The notes beneath the pieces were generated by a model that worked only from the letters and a program-made list of their open reading frames with translations, was not told the origin of the DNA and did not search any database. Source: Candidatus Desantisbacteria bacterium CG1_02_49_89 (GTDB taxonomy: Bacteria; Desantisbacteria; UBA1551). Taken from it: 20,630 nt of DNA. The DNA lies in the NCBI GenBank assembly GCA_001871075.1, contig MNUP01000111.1, positions 1 to 20,630 of the forward strand, read 5' to 3'. Made by a program: the position numbers and the translations under genes. Positions 1 to 7,184 of the stretch are shown here, one piece after another. The stretch's first letter is position 1. Every line of letters begins with the position of its first letter.

Positions 1-27
1 GTCGACGAAACGATCACGGAGAAATAA
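1..27 (+). CDS. C-terminal tail of an upstream gene (partial)
   Basis: The first nine codons read V-D-E-T-I-T-E-K followed by TAA at 25-27 with no interruption. This fits the very end of a gene that begins before the window. Nothing can be said about its function. It ends 30 nt before the preferred start of the asparaginase-like gene, so the two may be co-transcribed. A chance open stretch of this length cannot be excluded. Confidence 0.35.
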   Translation, partial: VDETITEK

Positions 28-57
28 GTGCTGGCGCACCGCAAGTCCGGAGGATAT

Positions 58-1125
58 ATGCGAAAAATAAATAAATATTTTATAGCGGCGGTTCTTGTTC
101 TGGTCTTCATGCAGTTTTCCGCAGGTCTTTTCGCGAAGACACAGAAAAAAATCAAGATGATAAGCACGTGCGGCATGATAGCGCAGAGATACAGCTATTC
201 CAAAAGGGAGAAAATCCCCACCGTAAGCCCCCTGGAAGTGGTGAAGGCAGTCCCGGAGCTGAGGGAAATGGCAGAGATCGAGATAGAGGAGTTCTCCAAT
301 ATCAACGCGAGCCTTATGACGCCGCAGAAGATGTATGACCTTGCGGTAAGCGCCTGGAAGACTCTCAAAGACCCGGAAGTCGCCGGGGTTGTGATAATAT
401 ACGGCACAGAGACAATTGAGGAGGCGGCTTTCCTTACGGAACTCCTGATAGACAGCGAAAAACCCATAGTCATGACAGGCGCCCAGAGGAATCCTTCTGA
501 CCCGTCCGCGGACGGGCCCGCCAACCTGGTAGATGCGGTGCTGGTCGCGCTGGACGACGAATCCAGGAACAGGGGTACGCTCGTAGTGTTCAACAACAAG
601 ATTTTTTCGGCTAAGGAAGTCAGCAAGGTGAATTCAAACGGCGTGGATTCTCTGCAGTCGCCGTACGGGCCGGTAGGGACCATACAATCCGGCAGGGTTA
701 TATACCTGAGGCCCCGCGAGAAAAGGTTTACACTGGACGCTGCGGATGCGTCCAGGAAAGTGCAGCTTATAAAAATGGTTCCGGGGATGGACGCGCTTTT
801 TTTAAGGGTAGCGATCACGGGCGGCGCTGAAGCGGTTGTTATCGAGGGTTTCGGCGCGGGTATTTTGAATGAGGACAATTTTCTCGCGATAGACAGCGCG
901 TTTGAGCAAAAAATGCCGGTTGTCATTGTTTCAAGGTGCGGTTCGGGGTTCGTGGATGCCGGGTTTGACTCCCAGTTCGCGGGTAAGAGACTTGCCGATA
1001 AGGGAGTGATCTTCGGGGGGGACCTTACCGGTCCCAAGGCAAGGATACTCCTGATACTCGCGCTGAGTAAAACATTCAACACGAAGGAGATCCAGGGGTA
1101 TTTTGACAGGTTATACACAAGATAG
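58..1125 (+). CDS. exported L-asparaginase-family protein with substituted nucleophile
   Basis: The 355-residue protein is similar throughout to type I/II bacterial L-asparaginases, which hydrolyse asparagine to aspartate and ammonia. The start at ATG 58 is chosen because GGAGGA (49-54) precedes it and it gives a clean signal peptide (basic MRK, hydrophobic core about 8-24). A GTG at 28 would add ten residues that spoil the signal. Family landmarks visible are YGTETIEE (115-122, matching HGTDTMEE), the TGAQR stretch near 140, SADGPANL (150-157), the lysine of EVSKVNS (K190, matching K162 of E. coli AnsB), and the GPKAR end motif. The first glycine-rich motif, normally TGGTI, reads TCGMI (37-41). 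The Thr12 nucleophile position is therefore Met40, and Asp90 of the second triad is Glu118. Fold and export are well supported, while asparaginase activity is doubtful. It lies 3 nt before the next gene, probably in one operon. Confidence 0.85.
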   Translation: MRKINKYFIAAVLVLVFMQFSAGLFAKTQKKIKMISTCGMIAQRYSYSKREKIPTVSPLEVVKAVPELREMAEIEIEEFSNINASLMTPQKMYDLAVSAWKTLKDPEVAGVVIIYGTETIEEAAFLTELLIDSEKPIVMTGAQRNPSDPSADGPANLVDAVLVALDDESRNRGTLVVFNNKIFSAKEVSKVNSNGVDSLQSPYGPVGTIQSGRVIYLRPREKRFTLDAADASRKVQLIKMVPGMDALFLRVAITGGAEAVVIEGFGAGILNEDNFLAIDSAFEQKMPVVIVSRCGSGFVDAGFDSQFAGKRLADKGVIFGGDLTGPKARILLILALSKTFNTKEIQGYFDRLYTR

Positions 1126-1128
1126 AAC

Positions 1129-2682
1129 ATGAAAAAACTTATTTTTTCTGTTTTTATTCTTTCGGTGTCTACGATCCTGCCCCTTTCGGGCAGGTGCGCA
1201 TCGCTTAACAGCGTCAGTGACACGCTAGGCAATACTTTTGTGTCAGCCGTATGCACGCACACAGTTTCTTTTTCATCGCCGAATACGGCCGTCATAGGCA
1301 GGATCAGCATAGCTTTTGATCCCGGATTCGGAATATCATCCATACTGCAGGGAACAGTCACAGGCCTGAATTCAGGGACCCTGAGTGTCACAGGCGACAC
1401 GGTTATCTACACGGTAATATACCCGGACACTGTCGCCGCCGAGGTAACCTGCACCATCCCGCTGGGCAATATTACTAACGCGGCGGTATGCGCTGCCACA
1501 TACACGATCAGGGTAGCGACCCGGACCCCGGAGGACACGGTTATTAACGACCCTACCGTATCCACGCCGTTCGGCCTGGCAGGGAATTCATTGAGAATAA
1601 CTACTCCAGCGCAGGTCGTGCTTTCAGGCAGTCCTTCGTTACAAATAATCGTTATCGCGTGCGACGCGTCCGGGAACACCGACATTCTTTTCAACGACAC
1701 GGTCACTCTGGGCGGTTCTTCCGCTTCCGGCCTGTTCTCTCCCGATAAAGTTTCCTGGACTGCCGGGGATACTTTCATAACGCTTGTTAGCGGCAAAGGC
1801 TCGTTCTATTACGCGGATACCGTTGTCGGCACGGTCTCGGTAAGCGTTTCCAGGGAAGGATATGCGGACGCAGGTTATATCCAATCCCTGAAATTCGCTC
1901 CTTTCATTACAGGCGCGATCCCGCATGACACTCCCGGCACTGTCATTATAATGTCAGACTCGGTAACCGTTACTGTTCCTGCGGAGACATTCGGTTCCAC
2001 CTATGCTTTTGTTATCGACGATAATCCGGCAGGCCCGGATATAACTACCGCGAATAACGGTACTGCCACAGACCCCGGCCTTAAACTTGTGACAGAACTT
2101 GGCGGCACAATAAGAGAGATAAGCGCCTACGCGGTCGGCACGTCCGGTATAGTTGATCTCGGCAGTCCTTTGGATCCCCTGGCAGGGAAGTTCGTGATTG
2201 TCACGATACCTTATCCAGATATCGCGGTAATATCCGGAACCCTTGAGGATGGTCTGAGGATATTCAAGCTTGATGAAACCACAGACGGATGGATACTCGT
2301 GCTGGGAACGCAGAACGTCAATAAGATCTCGAAAACCGTTTCCGCTGACATGAGCTCGCTGAGCATATTCAGGATAATTTCCCTGGGGATAAGCCAGAAC
2401 CTTTCGGGTGTCATAGTTTATCCGAATCCTTTTGAGACCGCAAAGGCAAGGGGCGGGACCCTTAAATTCATTAACATACCGCTCCAGGCAACTATAAAGA
2501 TCTATAACATAGCGGGCGAGCTGGTCAGAACTATTCAGAAAGACGACACGGCAAACCGCGCGACCTGGGACGCGAAGAATGAATCAGGTGAGAAGGTGGC
2601 AAGCGGCGTTTATTTCTACGTTATTTCAAGCCCGCAGGATACCGTTAAAGCCACCGGTAAAATAGCTGTGATAGTAAATTGA
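1129..2682 (+). CDS. secreted Ig-like protein with FlgD/type-9-like C-terminal domain
   Basis: This 517-residue exported protein of unknown specific function has a signal peptide at 1-24 (KK, hydrophobic core, cleavage near RCAS). The body is rich in Thr, Ser, Val and Gly with beta-sandwich character. It includes an invasin/Ig-like segment at about 150-255 (TTPAQVVLSGSPS onward) and a domain at about 350-420 where a hydrophobic strand repeat precedes the end. The last 90 residues carry YPNPF (431-435), IKIYNIAGELVRT (456-468), the ATWDAKN turn and SGVYFY (492-497). This is the pattern of FlgD_ig domains and of type IX secretion sorting domains. Either the domain is a plain cell-surface Ig fold or it is a secretion signal; the sequence alone cannot decide. 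It starts 3 nt after the asparaginase homologue and ends 16 nt before the PorV-like gene, so the three are probably one transcript. Confidence 0.8.
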   Translation: MKKLIFSVFILSVSTILPLSGRCASLNSVSDTLGNTFVSAVCTHTVSFSSPNTAVIGRISIAFDPGFGISSILQGTVTGLNSGTLSVTGDTVIYTVIYPDTVAAEVTCTIPLGNITNAAVCAATYTIRVATRTPEDTVINDPTVSTPFGLAGNSLRITTPAQVVLSGSPSLQIIVIACDASGNTDILFNDTVTLGGSSASGLFSPDKVSWTAGDTFITLVSGKGSFYYADTVVGTVSVSVSREGYADAGYIQSLKFAPFITGAIPHDTPGTVIIMSDSVTVTVPAETFGSTYAFVIDDNPAGPDITTANNGTATDPGLKLVTELGGTIREISAYAVGTSGIVDLGSPLDPLAGKFVIVTIPYPDIAVISGTLEDGLRIFKLDETTDGWILVLGTQNVNKISKTVSADMSSLSIFRIISLGISQNLSGVIVYPNPFETAKARGGTLKFINIPLQATIKIYNIAGELVRTIQKDDTANRATWDAKNESGEKVASGVYFYVISSPQDTVKATGKIAVIVN

Positions 2683-2698
2683 TCGCGAGGACAGGATA

Positions 2699-3694
2699 AT
2701 GGCGTTTAAATTAAAAATTAAAAATTCAAAATTAAAAATGAGCGCAATAATCTTTGGTGCCATTGTTTTTGCCTTACACCTTACACCTTACACGTTACAC
2801 GTTAGTTACGCCGCCAGCCCCGGCACAGAAGGGGCTCCTTTCCTGAAGATAGGTCCGGGGGCAAGGGCAGTCGGTATGGGAGAGGCTTTTGTCGCTGTTG
2901 CGGACGATGCCACGGCTATGTTCTGGAACCCCGCGGGCATAGTGCAGCTGAAACAGCGAGAAATTTCATTTATGCATAACTTTTGGTTCCAGGGAGTATA
3001 TTACGACTATTTTGCCTATGTGCAGGAACTGCCCGGCCCGGGCAACGAAAAGTTAGGCATTAACGTGACTTATCTGCAATATGGCGACATGATCAGAACG
3101 CTTGAAGACGCGTCAGGTATCTACACCGGCACGGGCAGCAATTTTGCAGCTTCTGACCTTGCTCTTGGGCTCACGTATGCCTGGGAAATGGGCTCGAACC
3201 ACAGCCTCGGCGTCAATCTTAAATTCATACGTTCCATGATGGACGATGTGTCAGGTGACGCGATATGCCTGGATTTCGGCTATCTTTTCAGGATAAACCC
3301 CGCTCTTTCGGTGGGGGCAAACGCGCAGAACAGCGTTGTTTCAATGCCCATCCGTTTTTACAGGGGCCTGACCGCGGTTTCATCCCCGCACATCCTTCCC
3401 ATAAACGGAAAGGTCGGGCTTGCGTACAGGCTGCCTTTTATAATGCTTGTTTTTGACGTGAATTTCCCGCTTGAAAATTGCGTAAATTACCATGTTGGAA
3501 TGGAATATAAGGTCTCGGATCGTCTTTGCGTAAGGGCAGGATACAAGACTGACCTTATAACAAGTTTAGACGCGCTCTCGGGATTATGCGCCGGGTTTGG
3601 TTTTAACTGGGCAGGTTATAATATTGATTATGCCTTTGTTCCATATGGTGACCTGGGCCAAACCCACCGAATTTCACTTAGCATGAAATTCTGA
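2699..3694 (+). CDS. PorV/PorQ-like outer-membrane beta-barrel protein
   Basis: This 331-residue protein belongs to the PorV/PorQ (UPF0164) group of FadL-like outer-membrane barrels. The diagnostic N-terminal block is present: FLKIGPGARAVGMGEAFVAV (48-67) followed by ADDATAMFWNPAG (68-80). The rest alternates hydrophobic and polar residues as expected of beta strands, and the protein ends in SLSMKF with a terminal Phe typical of barrels. In Bacteroidota, PorV is the shuttle of type IX secretion; many relatives elsewhere are uncharacterised. ATG 2699 is preceded by GAGGA (2687-2691). An in-frame ATG at 2738 lacks a ribosome site. The N-terminus is odd: residues 4-14 and 25-38 are encoded by short tandem DNA words of the kind found in the spacers. 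Its neighbours are two secreted proteins with CTD-like ends. Confidence 0.82.
   Translation: MAFKLKIKNSKLKMSAIIFGAIVFALHLTPYTLHVSYAASPGTEGAPFLKIGPGARAVGMGEAFVAVADDATAMFWNPAGIVQLKQREISFMHNFWFQGVYYDYFAYVQELPGPGNEKLGINVTYLQYGDMIRTLEDASGIYTGTGSNFAASDLALGLTYAWEMGSNHSLGVNLKFIRSMMDDVSGDAICLDFGYLFRINPALSVGANAQNSVVSMPIRFYRGLTAVSSPHILPINGKVGLAYRLPFIMLVFDVNFPLENCVNYHVGMEYKVSDRLCVRAGYKTDLITSLDALSGLCAGFGFNWAGYNIDYAFVPYGDLGQTHRISLSMKF
2708..2740 (+). repeat. heptad tandem array AAATTAA inside a gene start
   Basis: Four 7-nt units (AAATTAA, AAATTAA, AAATTCA, AAATTAA) occupy 2708-2735 and a partial unit follows. They encode the lysine-rich n-region of the PorV-like signal peptide. The array resembles those found in non-coding spacers of this window. 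Confidence 0.8.
2773..2809 (+). repeat. heptad tandem array CTTACAC/GTTACAC inside a signal peptide
   Basis: Three copies of CTTACAC and one of GTTACAC fill 2773-2800, then GTTA and a diverged unit follow. Because 7 is not a multiple of 3, the word is read in successive frames and encodes residues 25-38 (LHLTPYT then LHVSY), just before the predicted cleavage site. Confidence 0.85.
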
Positions 3695-3708
3695 TACCCA
3701 TATTCCGG

Positions 3709-3761
3709 AAAAAAGCAAAAAAGCGAAAAAACTTGACAAAAGCCGGTATTTATGCTAATAT
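3709..3761 (+). promoter_or_regulatory. strong sigma-70-type promoter with upstream A-tracts
   Basis: A perfect -35 TTGACA lies at 3733-3738, followed by a 17-nt spacer ending in TGC (extended -10) and TAATAT at 3756-3761. Directly upstream, three runs of six A (3709-3714, 3717-3722, 3726-3731) recur every 8-9 nt, as in an UP element. It drives the secreted protein at 3816, giving a 5' leader of about 45-50 nt. This is the best promoter in the window and argues for high expression of that gene. Confidence 0.78.
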
Positions 3762-3815
3762 ATATATTACTTCAAGTAAAATATATAAATTTGAATATAA
3801 ATCATAGGGGGCGTC

Positions 3816-5099
3816 ATGAGGTTTAAATATATGTATTTATTGCTTATATTAGCAGTAATAGCAGGGGTCGTCGCAGGTCCCTGTTCCGCAGCGGTTGTTT
3901 CCAAGAAGGTTTACAACGTGGCAGAGGTCACCTACCTGCATTCAAACGGGGATACCCCTGCGCCGGACGAGATGACTCCGGACGGGAAGCTTGTGGTGCT
4001 TCCCCTTCAGAGCAACATCTGCCAGGCAAAGGGAGTGATAGATTCGCCAGACAGCGTTTTCGGTTTTAAAGCCACGTTTGTGAATACCGCGGTTATTATG
4101 ACATGGAGGCAAGTCGTAAGATACAACAATGACACCCTCGGGGACATAAACATCACCAAATACGTAATATACCGGGCCGGAGAGGACCGCAATTTCGCGT
4201 TCTTTGCCGAGGTTGACAGCCAGACCTTCTCCTGCACTGACCTTACGCCGCCGACGGTTGCCTACTACAAAGTTGTGGCGGTTGACGATATGGACAATAC
4301 AAGCGGCTATTCCTTAGTGCTTGACAACAACAGGATCGCCTACGTGTTCAGGGGAGACATAGACACGAGCAGGGATACGTTCACAAGGCTTGTAGTGCCG
4401 GCAGGCGCCCAGGGGATAATTTACGGGGGCGGTGACTACGACCTTCACCTTGAGGCGGCCAGGGACCAGGCGGACGAGGGCAAATCGCAGACGATCGGAG
4501 GGACCAAGGGCAATATTTCCACAAGCATATCCTTCAAGCCGTACAGGTATAAGAACAGGGAGCAGCTCGCGAGCCTGGGTTTTCCGGAGAAAGTCCAGAT
4601 AATGCTTCGCTACGAAATAGACGACAAGGGCCTTATCAAGAACACGACGCTTCCCGCAAGCAAGGCAAAAGACAAGCTGGGTTTTTATTATTATAACGGG
4701 ATCGAATGGGTGAAGATACCGGCAACGCTTGACCAGGCCAGCCAGACGCTTGTTGCCACTGTCAGCCACTTAAGCAAATACGCGCTCATAGCAGGTTTTA
4801 CCAATCCCACAGCCCTCACGCTGACAAAGAGGATCCCGCCCATTATAACGCCCAACGCCGACGGGATAAACGACAGATGTTTCTTCTACTACGACGGTTT
4901 CAAGGCGGGGACGACTCCCAGCCTAAAGATCTTTGACCTGAGCGGTTCGCTTGTCGCGGAAGTCACTCAGGTTATACCCGGGCAGATGGAATGGGACGGA
5001 AAAGACATGACCGGCGCGGTGATGGATTCAGGTATCTATGTATATCAGATCCAGGCAGGTGATGAGATAATCACCGGCAGTGTTGTGCTGGCAAAATAG
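3816..5099 (+). CDS. secreted FN3-like protein with gliding-type C-terminal domain
   Basis: This 427-residue exported protein has ATG 3816 preceded by AGGGGG (3806-3811). The signal peptide spans 1-26, with a long hydrophobic core and cleavage near SAA; the Cys at 23 follows Pro, so a lipobox is unlikely. A fibronectin-III-like domain is seen at about 80-165 (MTWRQ, KYVIYRA, AYYKVVAVD). A domain at about 240-325 ends in the pattern YYYNGIEWVKI then VSHLSKYALIA, common in bacterial surface proteins ahead of sorting domains. The C-terminus (about 337-427) has the gliding-associated motif ITPNADGIND (344-353), SLKIFDLSGSLV (369-380), MEWDGKD (391-397) and SGIYVYQI (405-412). This matches CHU_C/FlgD_ig or type-B sorting domains. 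It has its own promoter and terminator, so it is a single-gene unit. Ligand or substrate is unknown. Confidence 0.8.
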   Translation: MRFKYMYLLLILAVIAGVVAGPCSAAVVSKKVYNVAEVTYLHSNGDTPAPDEMTPDGKLVVLPLQSNICQAKGVIDSPDSVFGFKATFVNTAVIMTWRQVVRYNNDTLGDINITKYVIYRAGEDRNFAFFAEVDSQTFSCTDLTPPTVAYYKVVAVDDMDNTSGYSLVLDNNRIAYVFRGDIDTSRDTFTRLVVPAGAQGIIYGGGDYDLHLEAARDQADEGKSQTIGGTKGNISTSISFKPYRYKNREQLASLGFPEKVQIMLRYEIDDKGLIKNTTLPASKAKDKLGFYYYNGIEWVKIPATLDQASQTLVATVSHLSKYALIAGFTNPTALTLTKRIPPIITPNADGINDRCFFYYDGFKAGTTPSLKIFDLSGSLVAEVTQVIPGQMEWDGKDMTGAVMDSGIYVYQIQAGDEIITGSVVLAK

Positions 5100-5152
5100 G
5101 GTATACCCGGAGAGTGTCTGATAATAAACCTACTCTTATTAGGATTTGATAT

Positions 5153-5188
5153 AAATAAGCATACCTGCTGAGGGTGTGCTTATTTTTT
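5153..5188 (+). terminator. intrinsic terminator
   Basis: Twelve base pairs form between AATAAGCATACC (5154-5165) and GGTGTGCTTATT (5173-5184), with one T-G wobble and a 7-nt loop. A run of six T follows at 5183-5188. It lies 54 nt after the stop of the secreted FN3-like gene. Confidence 0.88.
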
Positions 5189-5191
5189 ATG

Positions 5192-5209
5192 CGGTGCCAA
5201 AAGGCACCG
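5192..5209. repeat. 7-bp hairpin with AAAA loop
   Basis: CGGTGCC (5192-5198) and GGCACCG (5203-5209) are perfect complements around AAAA. No T-run follows, so it is not an obvious terminator. It is the first of several adjacent hairpins in this gap. Confidence 0.7.
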
Positions 5210-5215
5210 TTGATT

Positions 5216-5269
5216 ATCCCCGCTGTCCCGATTACCTATCGGGACAAAACGCGGGGATCCCTTAGGGAC
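5216..5269. repeat. nested hairpin element with GGGGATCC-N4-GGGAC tail
   Basis: The outer stem ATCCCCGC (5216-5223) / GCGGGGAT (5251-5258) encloses the inner stem TGTCCCGAT (5224-5232) / ATCGGGACA (5238-5246). The tail, a 17-mer of form GGGGATCC-N4-GGGAC (5253-5269), recurs at 5354-5370 and 15383-15399. The inner stem recurs at 10273-10288 and 10455-10471. It is therefore a composite of dispersed repeat modules. Confidence 0.75.
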
Positions 5270-5280
5270 GCCGATTTTGA

Positions 5281-5401
5281 TGTCATTGCGGGCCCGCCAA
5301 TAAAAGCAGTGGCGGGCGCGGCAATCCCGTCGTTAAAAACGAGATTGTCCCAAGGGGATCCCCTTGGGACCTTTGGGACTTCGCTTTCGCTCGCAAAGAC
5401 A
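5281..5401. mobile_element. MITE-like 121-bp element with 10-bp inverted ends
   Basis: The left end TGTCATTGCG (5281-5290) and the right end CGCAAAGACA (5392-5401) are inverted repeats with one mismatch. Inside are a perfect 8-bp stem GCCCGCCA (5292-5299) / TGGCGGGC (5310-5317), an imperfect stem CAATCCCGT / ACGAGATTG around 5322-5347, and a perfect 24-nt palindrome (5347-5370) centred on GGATCC. GTCATTGCG...CGCAATGAC-ended dispersed repeats occur in many bacterial genomes. It has no coding capacity and no convincing target duplication. Copies elsewhere in the genome would confirm it. Confidence 0.7.
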
Positions 5402-5441
5402 AGCTACCAATGTATTATATGATTTTCCTTGAGAGGGTGAT

Positions 5442-6386
5442 GTGAAAACAGGATTCATAGCCGTTCTTATATTTTTTGCAGCCGCAGCAGCAGGCGTGCC
5501 GGGTCTTCATGCTTTCCAGTGCGAAAAAGCCGCGGTGCTGGGTAAAAACCAGGTGGTCCTGAGCGAAGGCCTTCTTTACACGAAATTTTCCCCTGTTACG
5601 GAACCGAAGGTTTTCGAGGAGAATCCCGCGCTCACGCTGAACGGTATCACGGCAGACCATGATATTTGGGATGTGCCTTTTGAAATAAGGATAGGTTTTA
5701 CCGAGAATTTCACGTTCGGTATTTCAGCGTCATATTTATGCAATATATTCAATGCAACAGGATGGGTTTTTGCCCTCGGCACATACAATTTTACCTCGAG
5801 CGGCATTTCGGGAATAGGTTTTAAGGGCCTGCAGCGTATTATCGCGGAAGACAGCCCTGTGCCGGGCCTTTCTCTTCTTTACGGAGTTTCTTTTCCTCTG
5901 GGTGAGGATGATTACGTAGCCCAGGACAAAAACGAAAGTTTCAGAATGCCTTTAGGTGATAGGGGGGTAACGCTTTCTGTGATCGAAGCGATCAGCAGGG
6001 ACCTGGGCTGGTTCGCCCTGCACCTTAATCTCGGTTATGACCTGAGGCTTCCATATACCCAGAAGAAGAACTGGAAGGGCGACGCGGTCTCTGACCGCAT
6101 TCTTGATCCGGGGGACAGGTTCATATACGGCGCAGCTTTTGAATGGAAATGGACAGGGGTTTCTTTTATATTTGAGATTGACGGCTGCGCCTGCGGCAAT
6201 TCAACGCTGGACGGCGCTTCCATAGAAGGTTCGGGCACGCATACGGTCCAGCTCATACCCGGCTTTAATTTCTCGCCCGGCGCATCACTTACCATTGAGG
6301 CCGGTTTTAAGGCGGCAGTGCTGAGCAGGGGCGCAAACGCGGAATATTTCTACGGACCTGTTTTCAGGATGGAACAGAAACTGTAG
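5442..6386 (+). CDS. outer-membrane beta-barrel protein heading the mla operon
   Basis: This 314-residue protein starts at GTG 5442, preceded by GAGAGGG (5431-5437); the ATG at 5440 is followed at once by a stop. The signal peptide covers 1-24 with cleavage near LHA-FQ. The rest is a string of amphipathic strands (FEIRIGFTENFTFGISASY, FKGLQRII, GLSLLYGVSFPLGED) reminiscent of the MetA-type outer-membrane transporter family. The protein ends PVFRMEQKL. A CAC motif (249-251) sits in a loop. It is followed after only 13 nt by mlaE, so its barrel may be the outer-membrane partner of the lipid transporter, although no MlaA lipoprotein is seen. The substrate is not known. Confidence 0.72.
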   Translation: MKTGFIAVLIFFAAAAAGVPGLHAFQCEKAAVLGKNQVVLSEGLLYTKFSPVTEPKVFEENPALTLNGITADHDIWDVPFEIRIGFTENFTFGISASYLCNIFNATGWVFALGTYNFTSSGISGIGFKGLQRIIAEDSPVPGLSLLYGVSFPLGEDDYVAQDKNESFRMPLGDRGVTLSVIEAISRDLGWFALHLNLGYDLRLPYTQKKNWKGDAVSDRILDPGDRFIYGAAFEWKWTGVSFIFEIDGCACGNSTLDGASIEGSGTHTVQLIPGFNFSPGASLTIEAGFKAAVLSRGANAEYFYGPVFRMEQKL

Positions 6387-6399
6387 GGCAGGGAGACAG

Positions 6400-7176
6400 A
6401 TGAAGGAAATTGTCGAAAACCTCGGCAGGCAGGCCCTGGCTTTCTTAAGGCACCTGGGAGGGATATTCCTTTTATTTTTTTCCACGATATACTGGACATT
6501 CCAGCCTTCAAGGCTGAAAAAAAATATTTTTTCCCAGATGGTATTTGTAGGAATGGATTCTTTACTTATTATCGGGGTCACGTCTTTACTTATAGGCATG
6601 GTAACTGCCTGGCAGACAGGAATTGCCATAGAGCAGTTCGGTGCCAAAACCTATATCGGCGGAATTGTGGCAGTAGCCATTGCCAGGGAGATGGCGCCGC
6701 TTATGGTCGGCCTGATGTGCGCCGGCAGGGTCGGTTCGTCCTTCGCGGCTGAGATAGGCTCAATGAAGGTGACCGAACAGATAGACGCGCTTAAAACGCT
6801 TGCGGTTGAGCCTGTTCAGTACCTTGTTGTCCCCAGGTTCCTCGCCTGCCTTGTAATGATGCCTGTGCTGGTTATTTTCGCTAACGTGATAGGGTTGTTC
6901 GGCGGCTGGCTTGTCGCGACCAGGAACCTTGGTGTGGATTCAGCCATATACATAAACCACGTGCTGTCGTTTACTAAGTTCAAGGACCTTTATGCGGGCC
7001 TGACAAAAGCAGCCGTATACGGGATAATTACGTCCATTTTCAGCTGTTACAGGGGCCTTGAGGTGAGAGGCGGGTCCGAAGATATAAGCCGCGCTACGAC
7101 TTTTGCCGTGGTATTTTCATGCCTTGCAATACTGGTTGCCGATTATTTCTTCTCGGTACTTTTCAACCTGATGTGA
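6400..7176 (+). CDS. mlaE: MlaE-family ABC lipid transporter permease
   Basis: This 258-residue inner-membrane permease belongs to the MCE-type system that moves phospholipids between inner and outer membranes. Five or six hydrophobic segments are seen (about 20-34, 50-70, 87-106, 147-172, 203-218, 233-255). The family signature lies at about 96-138: REMAPLM, then AGRVGSSFAAEIGSMKVTEQ, then IDALKTLAVEP. The conserved CYRGLEVRGG (216-225) precedes the last helix. Its length is normal for MlaE. ATG 6400 follows GGGCAGGGAG (6387-6396). It forms an operon with the barrel upstream and with mlaF and mlaD downstream. Confidence 0.93.
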   Translation: MKEIVENLGRQALAFLRHLGGIFLLFFSTIYWTFQPSRLKKNIFSQMVFVGMDSLLIIGVTSLLIGMVTAWQTGIAIEQFGAKTYIGGIVAVAIAREMAPLMVGLMCAGRVGSSFAAEIGSMKVTEQIDALKTLAVEPVQYLVVPRFLACLVMMPVLVIFANVIGLFGGWLVATRNLGVDSAIYINHVLSFTKFKDLYAGLTKAAVYGIITSIFSCYRGLEVRGGSEDISRATTFAVVFSCLAILVADYFFSVLFNLM

Positions 7177-7184
7177 TCTTCGAA

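Noticed and set aside
3265-3456. Open frame of 63 residues on the plus strand
   Set aside because: It is fully inside the PorV-like gene in another frame.
5390-5418. Possible promoter formed at the right end of the MITE-like element (TATTAT at 5413-5418)
   Set aside because: The only -35 at 17 nt (CTCGCA) matches 3 of 6 consensus bases; too weak to call.
5174-5422. Open frame of 82 residues on the plus strand
   Set aside because: It begins in the terminator stem and runs through the hairpin cluster and the MITE-like element; no ribosome site or protein-like composition.
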